A stretch of DNA of 64,000 bases, taken from assembly GCA_041906185.1 (NCBI GenBank), contig JAYRJQ010000020.1, positions 1-64,000 on the forward strand, given 5' to 3'. The stretch's first letter is position 1. Every line of letters begins with the position of its first letter. The position numbers and the translations under genes were made by a program. Below, piece after piece: positions 46,955 to 54,804 of this stretch. The notes under the pieces were generated by a model. That model did not search any database. It was not told the origin of the DNA and saw nothing but the letters and a program-made list of their open reading frames with translations. This DNA is from Roseateles_B sp041906185. Its GTDB lineage: Bacteria > Pseudomonadota > Gammaproteobacteria > Burkholderiales > Burkholderiaceae_C.

Positions 46955-48190
46955 TCAGTGGCGGCCCATGGCGGCCTGGCCCAGGTTCCACAAGGGCATG
47001 AACACGCCCAGCGCCAGCACGAAGACCATCACGCCGATCACGAACAGCAGCAGCGGCTCGATGGCGGCCGACAGGCCCTTGATGGCGTAGTCCGTCTCAC
47101 GCTCGTACATCTCGGCGATTTCCAGCAGCAGCTGATCGAGCTCGCCGGTCTCCTCGCCCACGGCGATCATCTGCAGCACGATGGGCGTGAAGACGCCCGC
47201 GGCCGTGGCGCAGCGCGAGATGCTCTCGCCGCGCTCGACGCCCTCGCGCATCTGTTCGACGCGGCTGGCGATGAACGCGTTCTCGACGGTGCGGGACACC
47301 ACGAGCATGGCCTGGCTGATGGGCACGCCGCTCTTGGTGGCCAGCGCGAAGCTGCGGGCAAAGCGCGCCAGCGTGGCCTTGAGCACGATGGGGCCGGCGA
47401 TGGGCAGGCGCAGCTTGAGGCGGTCCCAGCGGTAGCGGCCGTCCGGCGTGGCGAGCCAGGCGCGCACCGCCAGCATCAGGCCCACGGCCCCGGCCAGCAG
47501 CAGCGGCCACCACCGCACCATCCAGGCGGAGAAGCCCAGCAGCAGCCGCGTCATGAGCGGCAGCTCGGCCTTGAAGCCGGCGAAGACGTTGGCGAAGGTG
47601 GGCAGCACGAAGATGTTGAGGACGATGATCGCGATGCCGATCGCCGCCAGCACCATCACCGGGTAGCGCAAGGCCTGCTTGATGCGTGCCCGGGTGTCGA
47701 GCTCGAACTCCAGGTGCTGGGCCAGGCGCTGCAGCACCTCGGGCATGCGGCCGGTCATCTCGCCCACCTGCATCATGGCGATGTAGAAGGGGCTGAAGAT
47801 GTCGGGGTGGCGCGCCATGGCGGCCGAGAGCTCGCGGCCCTGGTCGAGGCTGGCCCGCAGGTCCTGCAGCAACGCGATGAGGCTGGCCTGCGAGGTCGAG
47901 GCCTCCAGGCCGGCCAGCGAGCGCAGGATGGGCACGCCGGCCTTCTGGAGGGTGTAGAGCTGCCGGGTGAGGATCAGACAGTCCTCGGTGCTCACGGGGG
48001 CGCGGCGGAGCTGGTCCCACCAGGACGGCGAGGTGTCCGCGAGGCTCTTCTGCGTGCTCGCCTCGATGGTCACGGGGATCACCCCGCCGGCCATCAGCTG
48101 CGCGGCAACGGCGTCGCTGCTGTCGGCATCCGTGCTGCCCCGGACCCGCTCGCCGCGGCCGTTGCGGCCTTCCCAGGTGAAGCTCTTCAT
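46955..48190 (-). CDS. mshG: MshG, inner-membrane platform protein (GspF/PilC family)
   Basis: 411 residues with two GspF domains (TRQLYTLQKAGVPILRSLAGL in the first; FARSFALATKSGVPISQAMLVV in the second) and three main membrane helices (about 170-190, 220-240, 375-400). It forms the platform on which the MshE ATPase acts. It starts 2 bases after the mshE stop codon. Confidence 0.94.
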   Translation of the reverse strand: MKSFTWEGRNGRGERVRGSTDADSSDAVAAQLMAGGVIPVTIEASTQKSLADTSPSWWDQLRRAPVSTEDCLILTRQLYTLQKAGVPILRSLAGLEASTSQASLIALLQDLRASLDQGRELSAAMARHPDIFSPFYIAMMQVGEMTGRMPEVLQRLAQHLEFELDTRARIKQALRYPVMVLAAIGIAIIVLNIFVLPTFANVFAGFKAELPLMTRLLLGFSAWMVRWWPLLLAGAVGLMLAVRAWLATPDGRYRWDRLKLRLPIAGPIVLKATLARFARSFALATKSGVPISQAMLVVSRTVENAFIASRVEQMREGVERGESISRCATAAGVFTPIVLQMIAVGEETGELDQLLLEIAEMYERETDYAIKGLSAAIEPLLLFVIGVMVFVLALGVFMPLWNLGQAAMGRH

Positions 48191-48192
48191 CG

Positions 48193-49959
48193 TCAGTCGC
48201 CCTGGTCGACGCCGATGCGCATGGCTTCGGCCAGCGTGGTCTTGCCGGCCTTGACGAGGGCCAGGCTGCGGTCGGCGAGGGTCTTGCCGCGCAGCGACTC
48301 GCGCGCCGCCGCCATGAAGCCACCGGCGTCACCGCGCTGCACGGCGAGGGACATGTCGGCATTCATCTCGAGCATCTCGTAGATGCCCTTGCGACCCTGG
48401 TAGCCCGTGCCGTTGCAGTGCGAGCAGCCGGGGCCGCGCACGCTCTGCACGGTGTCCGCCTCGGGCCCCGCCACGGCCTCCAGCCAGGCGCGCTCCTGGG
48501 CATTGGCATGGTGGGGCTCGGCACATTGCGGGCAGACGGCCCGCAGCAGGCGCTGGGCGAAGACGGCCTGCAGCGAGCTGGCCACCATGAAGGGCGGGGC
48601 GCCCATGTCCAGCAGGCGGAAGGGCGTGCTGAGGCTGTCCCGGGTGTGCAGCGTCGAGAGCACCATGTGCCCGGTGATGGCCGCCCGCAGGCCGATCTCC
48701 ACTGTCTGGGCATCCCGCATTTCACCGACAAGGATGACGTCCGGGTCCTGGCGCAGCGTGGCCCGCAGCACCCGGGCGAAGTCCAGCTCGATCTTGTCGT
48801 TGACCTGCACCTGCGTCAGACCCGGCAGGCGGTACTCCACCGGGTCCTCGACGGTGATGATCTTGCTCTTCTCCGCGTCCAGCTCGGCCAGGGCCGCGTA
48901 GAGCGTGGTGGTCTTGCCGGAGCCCGTCGGGCCCGTCACGAGCACCATGCCGGCCTGCTGCGTGAGGATCTCGCGGAAGCGGGCCAGCATGTCGGGCGGC
49001 ATGTCGAGCTGGTGCAGGCGCCGCACGGCCGTGCCCTGGCCCAGCAGGCGCATCACCACCGATTCGCCGTACTGGCCGGGCAGGGTGGAGAGGCGCACGT
49101 CGATGGTCTTGTCCCGCAGGCGCAGCGTGAAGCGGCCATCCTGGGGCAGGCGCTTCTCGGAGATGTCGAGCGCGGCCATCAGCTTCAGGCGCTGGGCGAG
49201 GGCCGGCGCGATGCGCTTGTCGGCCTGCGTCTGGACCTGCAGCTGGCCGTCGATGCGCGTGCGGATCAGCAGCTCGCTTTCCTGCGGCTCGATGTGGACG
49301 TCGGAGGCGCCGGCCTGGCTGGCGTCCTCGAACACCGACTGCAGCAGGCGCACCACGGGCGCGCCTTCCTGGCCCACGCTGGCCTGCAGGGCGCCGAAGT
49401 CCACGGCGTCGCCGATGTCGCGCTCCAGGGCCTTGGCGAGGCCGGAGATCTCCTCGCTGCGCCGGTAGTGGCGGTCGAAGGCGGCCGGCAGCTGGCTCTC
49501 GGCCACCACGGCCATCGCGATGCGGCGCTTCAGCAGGCGGGAGAGCTCGTCGTAGGCGAACAGGTCCAGCGGGTCCGCCATCGCGACGAGCAGGGTGTCG
49601 TTGCGCTCTTCCAGCACCAGGGCGCGGAAGCGGCGGGCCGGCGTCTCGGGCAGCTGGCGCACGAGCTCGGTCTTGAGCGGGAAGGTCTTGAGGTTGACGA
49701 AGGGAATGCGCAGCTGCCGGGCCAGCACGTGCGCGAGCGCTTCCTCGGTGATGAGGCCGGCGTCGATCAGCAGGCGGCCGAGCTTCTTGCCGCTGCTGCG
49801 CTGCAGCTCCAGGGCCTGCTCCAGCTGCTGCTGGGTGATGAGTTCCTGCTGGACGAGCACATCGCCGAGCCGCAGCTTCTGCGGCCGGCCGCTGCTGCGT
49901 TCGGCGTCGGGGGAGGAGGCGGTGGCGGTGGCGGTGCTGTTGCTGTCCATCGGGTTCAT
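48193..49959 (-). CDS. mshE: MshE, MSHA pilus extension ATPase with MshEN c-di-GMP-binding domain
   Basis: 588-residue GspE-family ATPase. The N-terminal MshEN domain shows its two motifs at 30-50 (RLGDVLVQQELITQQQLEQAL) and 59-79 (KLGRLLIDAGLITEEALAHVL). In Vibrio MshE this pair binds cyclic di-GMP. The ATPase part has Walker A GPTGSGKT (343-350), the Asp box TVEDPVEYRL, Walker B DVILVGEMRD, the His box LSTLHTRDS and a four-Cys zinc site (CPQC and CSHC). It overlaps the larger ATPase gene upstream as ATGA. Confidence 0.95.
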   Translation of the reverse strand: MNPMDSNSTATATASSPDAERSSGRPQKLRLGDVLVQQELITQQQLEQALELQRSSGKKLGRLLIDAGLITEEALAHVLARQLRIPFVNLKTFPLKTELVRQLPETPARRFRALVLEERNDTLLVAMADPLDLFAYDELSRLLKRRIAMAVVAESQLPAAFDRHYRRSEEISGLAKALERDIGDAVDFGALQASVGQEGAPVVRLLQSVFEDASQAGASDVHIEPQESELLIRTRIDGQLQVQTQADKRIAPALAQRLKLMAALDISEKRLPQDGRFTLRLRDKTIDVRLSTLPGQYGESVVMRLLGQGTAVRRLHQLDMPPDMLARFREILTQQAGMVLVTGPTGSGKTTTLYAALAELDAEKSKIITVEDPVEYRLPGLTQVQVNDKIELDFARVLRATLRQDPDVILVGEMRDAQTVEIGLRAAITGHMVLSTLHTRDSLSTPFRLLDMGAPPFMVASSLQAVFAQRLLRAVCPQCAEPHHANAQERAWLEAVAGPEADTVQSVRGPGCSHCNGTGYQGRKGIYEMLEMNADMSLAVQRGDAGGFMAAARESLRGKTLADRSLALVKAGKTTLAEAMRIGVDQGD

Positions 49960-52484
49960 GCGTTGCTGGTGGCGCGGACCTCGCCCAGGGTGGTGACGCC
50001 TTGCAGGACCTTGACGATGCCGTCCTGGCGCAGGGTGCGCATGCCTTCCTGGAGCGCCTGGTGCTGGATCTGCTCGGCGCGCGCGCCGGTCTGAACCAGA
50101 CGACGGACCTCGCGCGAGACGCTCAGCAGCTCGTGCAGCCCGGCCCGGCCCTTGAATCCGGTGTTGTCGCACTGGGGGCAGCCTGGGCTGCGATGGTGCA
50201 TCAGCTGGCCCTGCTTGCCATGGAGCTGGCGCCATTCCGTGAGCAGCCCGTCACGCCCCGGCCGGATGTCTTGCGGGAAGGCGTGCAGGTAGTCCTCCAC
50301 CAGCTCCTCGAGGTCGGCCGCCGGCAGGGGCGAGCTCTGGAGGCAGTGCGGGCACAGCCGCCTCACCAGGCGCTGGGCGAGCACGGCCAGCAGGGAATCG
50401 GCGAAGTTGAAGGGGTCCATGCCCATGTCGAGCAGGCGGGTGACGGTCTCGGGGGCGCTGTTGGTGTGCAGCGTGGACAGCACGAGGTGGCCCGTCAGCG
50501 AGGCCTCGACGGCGATCTGCGCCGTCTCCTCGTCGCGGATCTCGCCGACCATGATCACGTCCGGGTCGGCGCGCAGGAAGGCGCGCAGGGCCTTGGCGAA
50601 GGTCCAGTCGATCTTGGGGTTCACCTGCACCTGGCGCAGCCCGGCCTGCGTGATCTCGACGGGGTCCTCCGCCGTCCAGATCTTGCGCTCCGGCGTGTTG
50701 ATGTGGGAGAGCACCGAGTGCAGCGTCGTCGTCTTGCCGGAGCCCGTCGGACCCACGCACAGCACCATGCCGTAGGGGCGCTCGATCGCGTCGGTCAGGC
50801 GCCTCATGTTGTCGGGCGTGAGGCCCAGCTTCTCCATCGGCAGGGGCCGCGCCGAGGACAGCAGGCGCATGACGACGTCCTCCAGCCCGTTGTTCGTCGG
50901 GATGGTCGCGACGCGCAGCTCCAGGCGGTGCTGGGGCGAGAAGCGGGCGAAGTTGATCTTGCCGTCCTGGGGCTTGCGGCGCTCCGAGATGTCGAGGTCG
51001 CACATGATCTTGATGCGGGCGATCATGGCGTTGCGGTAGGTGTGCGGCAGCTCCAGGTAGGGCTGCATCTGGCCATCCCGGCGGAAGCGGATCTTGAGCT
51101 TCTCGCGCCCGGGGTGGGTCTCGATGTGGATGTCGGAGACGCCCTGCTGGCTGGCCTCGATGATCATCGTGTTGATCAGCCGTACGAGGGAGTTGTCCGA
51201 CTGCTCGATCTGGGGCTCGTCGTCGCGGCCGCCGCGCTCGCTGACCTCGCGCTCGAGGCTCTCGATCAGCTTGTCGGTGTTGTCGAACTCGAAATCGGGC
51301 TGCAGGGGAGACTGGGGCAGGTCGCGCGGCGTGACGGTGTCATTGCCGAAGCGGTCGTAGGTGCCCGGCAGCGCCAGTTGCAGGCTGCCGACCTTGGTCA
51401 GGGCCGGCGCCACCTTGAGCTGGGTGACGAACTCGATCTCGTCCAGTGCGTCGCGCCGCGTGGGGTCCTCCATGGCGACGATCAGCCGCCCATCCCTCAG
51501 GACGAGCGGCAGCACCTCCAGGCGGCGGGCCACGGAATACGGCAGCTTGCGCACGGCGTCCGGCTCGACGGGGAAGCGCTCCACGTCCACCAGCGGGTAG
51601 CCCATCTTGCGGGCGAGTGCAGATTGCAGCTGCTGGCGCGTCACGATGCCCTTGCGCACCAGCAGCTCGCCCAGCGGGATCGAACGGTCACTGCGCTGCT
51701 GGGCGAGGGCGTCCTCGAGCTGGTCGTAGCTGATCAGCTCCATGGCCAGCAGGGCCTCGCCGATGCGCACCATGGGCATGCGGGCCTGCTGCTCGATGGC
51801 CAGCAGCAGCTGCTCCGGCGTCACGATCTGCCGCGCGAGCAGGATATCACCCACGCGCTGGCTGCGCAGCTTCTGCTGCTCCTGGGCCACGGCCTCGACG
51901 TCCTCGGTGCGGACGAGCTGCTCCTTGACCAGCACATCGCCCAGACGCTCGCCGATCTCGAAGCCGTCCATGCTCTCGGTGGGCAGGAAGACACAGCGCA
52001 CGGCGTCGTCGAACTCGCTGACCGGCACGAAGAGGAAGAGCCCCATGGCATCCTCGTGATGGCCGATGGTCATGCCCTTGAGCTCGCCGCCGCCCGCGAA
52101 GCGCACGCGGAATTCCACCCGCGGCCGCTCGTCCAGGGCCAGCGCGGTGGGGGGGGCGTCCTGGCGTGGCGCCGCGGGAATCACCTGCTGCAGCTTGAGG
52201 GCGCGGAACTGGGTGAACTTCAGCGCGACCGGGCTGCGTGCCGGCGGCACCAGCAGCTGGGCGGCCCGCTCACGGGCCATCATGCGCAGCAGCTGGCCCT
52301 GGGTTCGGCTGTTGTTCAGGCCCAGCACCTCGCAGGGCTGGGGCGCCTCGCTGGGGGCGACCGGTGCATAGGCGGCAAAGGGCGGGGACGGCCAGGTGAA
52401 GACGGGACCGGCGCCGCCGCCGGGGTCCGCGCCCGATCCTTGCCCCGGTTCGGGCCAGTCAATCGTCGCGGAAAGGTCGTTCAT
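49956..52484 (-). CDS. GspE-family ATPase with four MshEN-like repeats
   Basis: 842 residues. A Pro/Gly-rich start and a beta-rich domain (about 120-178; EFRVRFAGGGELKG, CVFLPTESMDGFEIG) precede four MshEN-type motifs starting at residues 180, 210, 240 and 270 (RLGDVLV, RVGDILL, RIGEALL, PLGELLV), spaced exactly 30. After a linker comes a full ATPase: Walker A GPTGSGKT (578-585), Asp box TAEDPVEITQ, DVIMVGEIRD, LSTLHTNSA and zinc Cys CPHC/CPQC. GGAG lies 7 bases ahead of the ATG. It leads the operon with mshE and mshG, giving this pilus two assembly-type ATPases. Its exact job is unknown. Confidence 0.92.
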   Translation of the reverse strand: MNDLSATIDWPEPGQGSGADPGGGAGPVFTWPSPPFAAYAPVAPSEAPQPCEVLGLNNSRTQGQLLRMMARERAAQLLVPPARSPVALKFTQFRALKLQQVIPAAPRQDAPPTALALDERPRVEFRVRFAGGGELKGMTIGHHEDAMGLFLFVPVSEFDDAVRCVFLPTESMDGFEIGERLGDVLVKEQLVRTEDVEAVAQEQQKLRSQRVGDILLARQIVTPEQLLLAIEQQARMPMVRIGEALLAMELISYDQLEDALAQQRSDRSIPLGELLVRKGIVTRQQLQSALARKMGYPLVDVERFPVEPDAVRKLPYSVARRLEVLPLVLRDGRLIVAMEDPTRRDALDEIEFVTQLKVAPALTKVGSLQLALPGTYDRFGNDTVTPRDLPQSPLQPDFEFDNTDKLIESLEREVSERGGRDDEPQIEQSDNSLVRLINTMIIEASQQGVSDIHIETHPGREKLKIRFRRDGQMQPYLELPHTYRNAMIARIKIMCDLDISERRKPQDGKINFARFSPQHRLELRVATIPTNNGLEDVVMRLLSSARPLPMEKLGLTPDNMRRLTDAIERPYGMVLCVGPTGSGKTTTLHSVLSHINTPERKIWTAEDPVEITQAGLRQVQVNPKIDWTFAKALRAFLRADPDVIMVGEIRDEETAQIAVEASLTGHLVLSTLHTNSAPETVTRLLDMGMDPFNFADSLLAVLAQRLVRRLCPHCLQSSPLPAADLEELVEDYLHAFPQDIRPGRDGLLTEWRQLHGKQGQLMHHRSPGCPQCDNTGFKGRAGLHELLSVSREVRRLVQTGARAEQIQHQALQEGMRTLRQDGIVKVLQGVTTLGEVRATSNA

Positions 52485-52662
52485 CGAAGCGCTCCAGAGG
52501 CGGGGTGCTCGTGCACACCGGCGGCGACCGCCCAGGGCGGCGGGCCACGGTCGCATGCTAATCGCTAGGGCGGGGAGGGCATAGCCGGAACAGGCGCAGG
52601 ATGGGGCGGCTGTTGCGCGGCCGCCGCCACGGCCTCGATCCAGGCTCCCGGGCGAGGCGGCA

Positions 52663-52890
52663 TCAGCCGAGCCCTTCGTCCTCGCTGTAGCGGCGCCAGC
52701 GGGCGCTAGCCTGCTTCATCAGCGAGAGCTGTTGACGAAAGCGCGGGCAGGCGGCGCACAGCGGCATGTGGATCGCGACGAGCAGGCGCTCCCGCGTGCT
52801 GGGCGGGCGCTCCTGGGCGAGGAGAAGCATCTCGGTGACCTGGCGGCAGCTGGGCAACAGGCGGATCAGCAGAGGGCGGAGGAGTTTCAT
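52663..52890 (-). CDS. Small HxxxCxxC protein, probable zinc-type anti-sigma factor
   Basis: 75 residues, no membrane segment. The H41-x3-C45-x2-C48 motif (HMPLCAAC) with an earlier Cys15 resembles zinc-binding anti-sigma (ZAS/zf-HC2) proteins. It starts within the stop codon of the ECF sigma gene (ATGA), the usual sigma/anti-sigma arrangement. It likely holds the sigma factor inactive until a metal or thiol signal arrives; that is inference. Confidence 0.75.
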   Translation of the reverse strand: MKLLRPLLIRLLPSCRQVTEMLLLAQERPPSTRERLLVAIHMPLCAACPRFRQQLSLMKQASARWRRYSEDEGLG

Positions 52891-53456
52891 GCAGCAGCTC
52901 CCGGGCCGGTGCCCGCAAACCAGTTCAGCTCAAGACATTCGCGCAGCCGCAGCCGCGCGCGGTGAAGCATCACCCACAGATTGGTCGGGCTGATGGCCAG
53001 CGCCTTACAGATTTCCTCGGTGTCGAGCTCCAGCCACTCACGCATCATGAAGAGCCGGCCCTGCTGGCCCGGCAGCTTGTCCACGCAGGCCTCCAGCACG
53101 CGCATGAAGTCGAGCTGGCGCAGGGCCTGTTCGGGGTCGTCGCCCCAGTCCGTCGGCGCCTCGCGCCAGTGACCGGTGCTGTCGAAGAGCTGCTCGTCGA
53201 GGTCGACGTCGTCGTCCCGGGTCGTGGACAGCTCCTTGCTGTTGCGCCGGATCTGGTCGACCAGCTTGTGCTTGAGCACGCCGACCAGCCAGGTCTTGAG
53301 CTGGGAGCGCCCCGCGAAGCCGTCCGGCCGTTCCAGGGCGGCCAGGAGCGTCTCCGACACGGCGTCCTCGGCCCAGGCGTCATTGCGCAGCTGGAGCCGG
53401 GCATATTTCAGGAGCTGGGGGCGGAGGCTTTCCAGCTCGGCGGGGTCGATGCTCAT
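52887..53456 (-). CDS. ECF-type sigma-70 family sigma factor
   Basis: 189 residues with sigma region 2 (about 10-75; YARLQLRNDAWAEDAVSETLLAAL and SQLKTWLVGVLKHKLVDQIRR) and region 4 (about 125-175; LPGQQGRLFMMREWLELDTEEICKALAISPTNLWVMLHRARLRLRE read as separate helices), with no region 1 or 3. It is divergent from the DUF2282 peptide operon. DUF2282/DUF692 operons are repeatedly found with their own ECF factors (for example SigF in Caulobacter, RpoQ in Cupriavidus), so it probably drives that operon and itself. Confidence 0.9.
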   Translation of the reverse strand: MSIDPAELESLRPQLLKYARLQLRNDAWAEDAVSETLLAALERPDGFAGRSQLKTWLVGVLKHKLVDQIRRNSKELSTTRDDDVDLDEQLFDSTGHWREAPTDWGDDPEQALRQLDFMRVLEACVDKLPGQQGRLFMMREWLELDTEEICKALAISPTNLWVMLHRARLRLRECLELNWFAGTGPGAAA

Positions 53457-53613
53457 GGGGTGGGAGCGAAATGGTGTGCCGCGCAGTGTAAGGACTGCCG
53501 CCCATCCCGCGACACACCGGCTCCTGCAATCCATGGACGCGCCGGCCCCGCCAGTGCCCGCGGTGTCGCAAGAACCTTTACAGTCCCCCACACGTTCAAC
53601 AAGGAGCCCACTC
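53457..53613. promoter_or_regulatory. Divergent control region of the sigma-factor and bufferin operons
   Basis: The 157-base gap must hold promoters for both directions. A candidate ECF-type site on the plus strand is TGTAAGG (53487-53493), 16 bases, then CGAC (53510-53513). It resembles, not exactly, the GTAACC-N16-CGAA pattern I recall for Caulobacter SigF promoters. It would leave a leader of about 90 bases. AAGGAG for the peptide gene lies at 53601-53606. Confidence 0.35.
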
Positions 53614-53889
53614 ATGTCGACCCACAAGACCCTCAGCACCGCCCTGGCCGCCGCACTTGCCCTGGGCCTCGTCCAGCAGGCCCAGGCCGCGGAAGGCGCC
53701 AAGGAAAAGTGCTACGGCATCGCCAAGGCCGGCCAGAACGACTGCGCCAACCTCAACGGCACCCACAGCTGTGCGGGTCAGGCCACCACCAACAACGCCC
53801 CCGAAGAATGGCGCTATGTGCCCAAGGGCTCCTGCAAGGCCGATGGCGGCATGACCACCGAAGAGGCCCGCGCCAAGCTGAAGAAGTAA
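53614..53889 (+). CDS. bufA1: DUF2282 four-cysteine secreted peptide precursor (bufferin-like, BufA1 type)
   Basis: 91 residues. A Sec signal peptide (1-26, ending QAQAA) precedes a core with four Cys at 33, 44, 53 and 74 in the family pattern KCYGIAKAGQNDC, HSCAGQ and VPKGSC. In bufferins an MNIO enzyme converts core cysteines to thiooxazole-type rings, and the exported peptide binds copper. AAGGAG lies 7 bases ahead of the ATG. It is the first gene of a four-gene operon, 3 bases before the MNIO gene. Function in this organism is inferred from family and gene order. Confidence 0.9.
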   Translation: MSTHKTLSTALAAALALGLVQQAQAAEGAKEKCYGIAKAGQNDCANLNGTHSCAGQATTNNAPEEWRYVPKGSCKADGGMTTEEARAKLKK

Positions 53890-53892
53890 GCC

Positions 53893-54804
53893 ATGCGCCC
53901 GCCGGATGCGCTGCCGCCGCTGTGCGGCATCGGCTGGCGCCATGGCCATGAGGCGGCCTTGCTGGAGCAGCAGCCCCGCCTGCCCTTCATCGAGGTGCAC
54001 TCGGAGAACTACTTCCAGCCCGGCGGGGCCGCCCGCCAGGCCTTGCTCCATGCGCGCGAGCATTACCAGGTCAGCCTGCATGGCGTGGGCCTGTCCCTGG
54101 GCTCGGCCTGCGGGCTGGACGCACAGCACCTGGCGCAGCTCGCGCGTCTGAGTGCCGAGGTGCAGCCGGTGCGCGTCTCGGACCACGCCAGCTTCGCGCG
54201 CGTCCCGCTCGATGGCGCCGTCGTGCATGGCGCGGACCTCCTGCCCGTGGCCTTCGGCGCCGCCTCGCTGGCCCTGATGGTCGCCAATGTCCAGCAGGCT
54301 CAGGACGCCCTGCGCCAGCCCTTGCTCATCGAGAACCTCAGCGCCTACCTGGACTGGCACCTCGACCCGTCCGAGGAGCCCCTGGCCGAGACCGAGTTCC
54401 TCGACACCCTGTGCCAGCGCAGCGGTTGCGGCCTGCTGCTGGACCTGAACAACCTCCTCGTGAATGCCCTGAACCGGCGTGCCGGTGATGCGGCCCAGGC
54501 CCTCGCGGACGCGACGGCCTGGGTGGACGCGCTGCGCACGGTGCCGGGCGAGATCCACCTGGCCGGGCACAGCGCGCAGCAGGGGCTGGTCGTGGATGAC
54601 CACGGCGATCCGGTGTCCGACGCTGCATGGGCACTCTATGCCCATGCGCTGCGCCGCTTCGGCGCGGTGCCGACGCTCATCGAGTGGGACACACGCCTAC
54701 CACCCTTTGCCCTGCTGCTGGCCGAAGCGCGCAAGGCGGACCGCCTGGCGCATGCGGTGATGGGCGATCGACTCACGCAGGAGGCCCGGCATGGCGGCGT
54801 CTGA
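53893..54804 (+). CDS. bufB: DUF692 multinuclear non-heme iron oxidase (MNIO), BufB type
   Basis: 303-residue TIM-barrel enzyme that should modify the peptide encoded just upstream. Candidate metal ligands seen along the chain: His63 in SLHGVGLS, Asp97/His98 in VSDHAS, Glu147/Asn148 in LIENLS, Asp184/Asn186 in LLDLNN, His222/His226 in IHLAGH, Asp236/His237 and Glu264 in LIEWD. All typical motifs are intact. Family members (MbnB, BufB) carry out oxygen-dependent cysteine-to-heterocycle chemistry with a di- or tri-iron centre. The end overlaps the DUF2063 gene by 14 bases. Confidence 0.94.
   Translation: MRPPDALPPLCGIGWRHGHEAALLEQQPRLPFIEVHSENYFQPGGAARQALLHAREHYQVSLHGVGLSLGSACGLDAQHLAQLARLSAEVQPVRVSDHASFARVPLDGAVVHGADLLPVAFGAASLALMVANVQQAQDALRQPLLIENLSAYLDWHLDPSEEPLAETEFLDTLCQRSGCGLLLDLNNLLVNALNRRAGDAAQALADATAWVDALRTVPGEIHLAGHSAQQGLVVDDHGDPVSDAAWALYAHALRRFGAVPTLIEWDTRLPPFALLLAEARKADRLAHAVMGDRLTQEARHGGV

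Noticed and set aside
52485..52662. Promoter for the large ATPase/mshE operon
   Set aside because: No convincing -35/-10 or -24/-12 pair could be picked out in this gap, so none was annotated.
53571..53597. AGAACC-N16-CGTT as the promoter of the DUF2282 gene
   Set aside because: Spacing fits an ECF site, but transcription would begin on the Shine-Dalgarno itself, leaving no usable leader.
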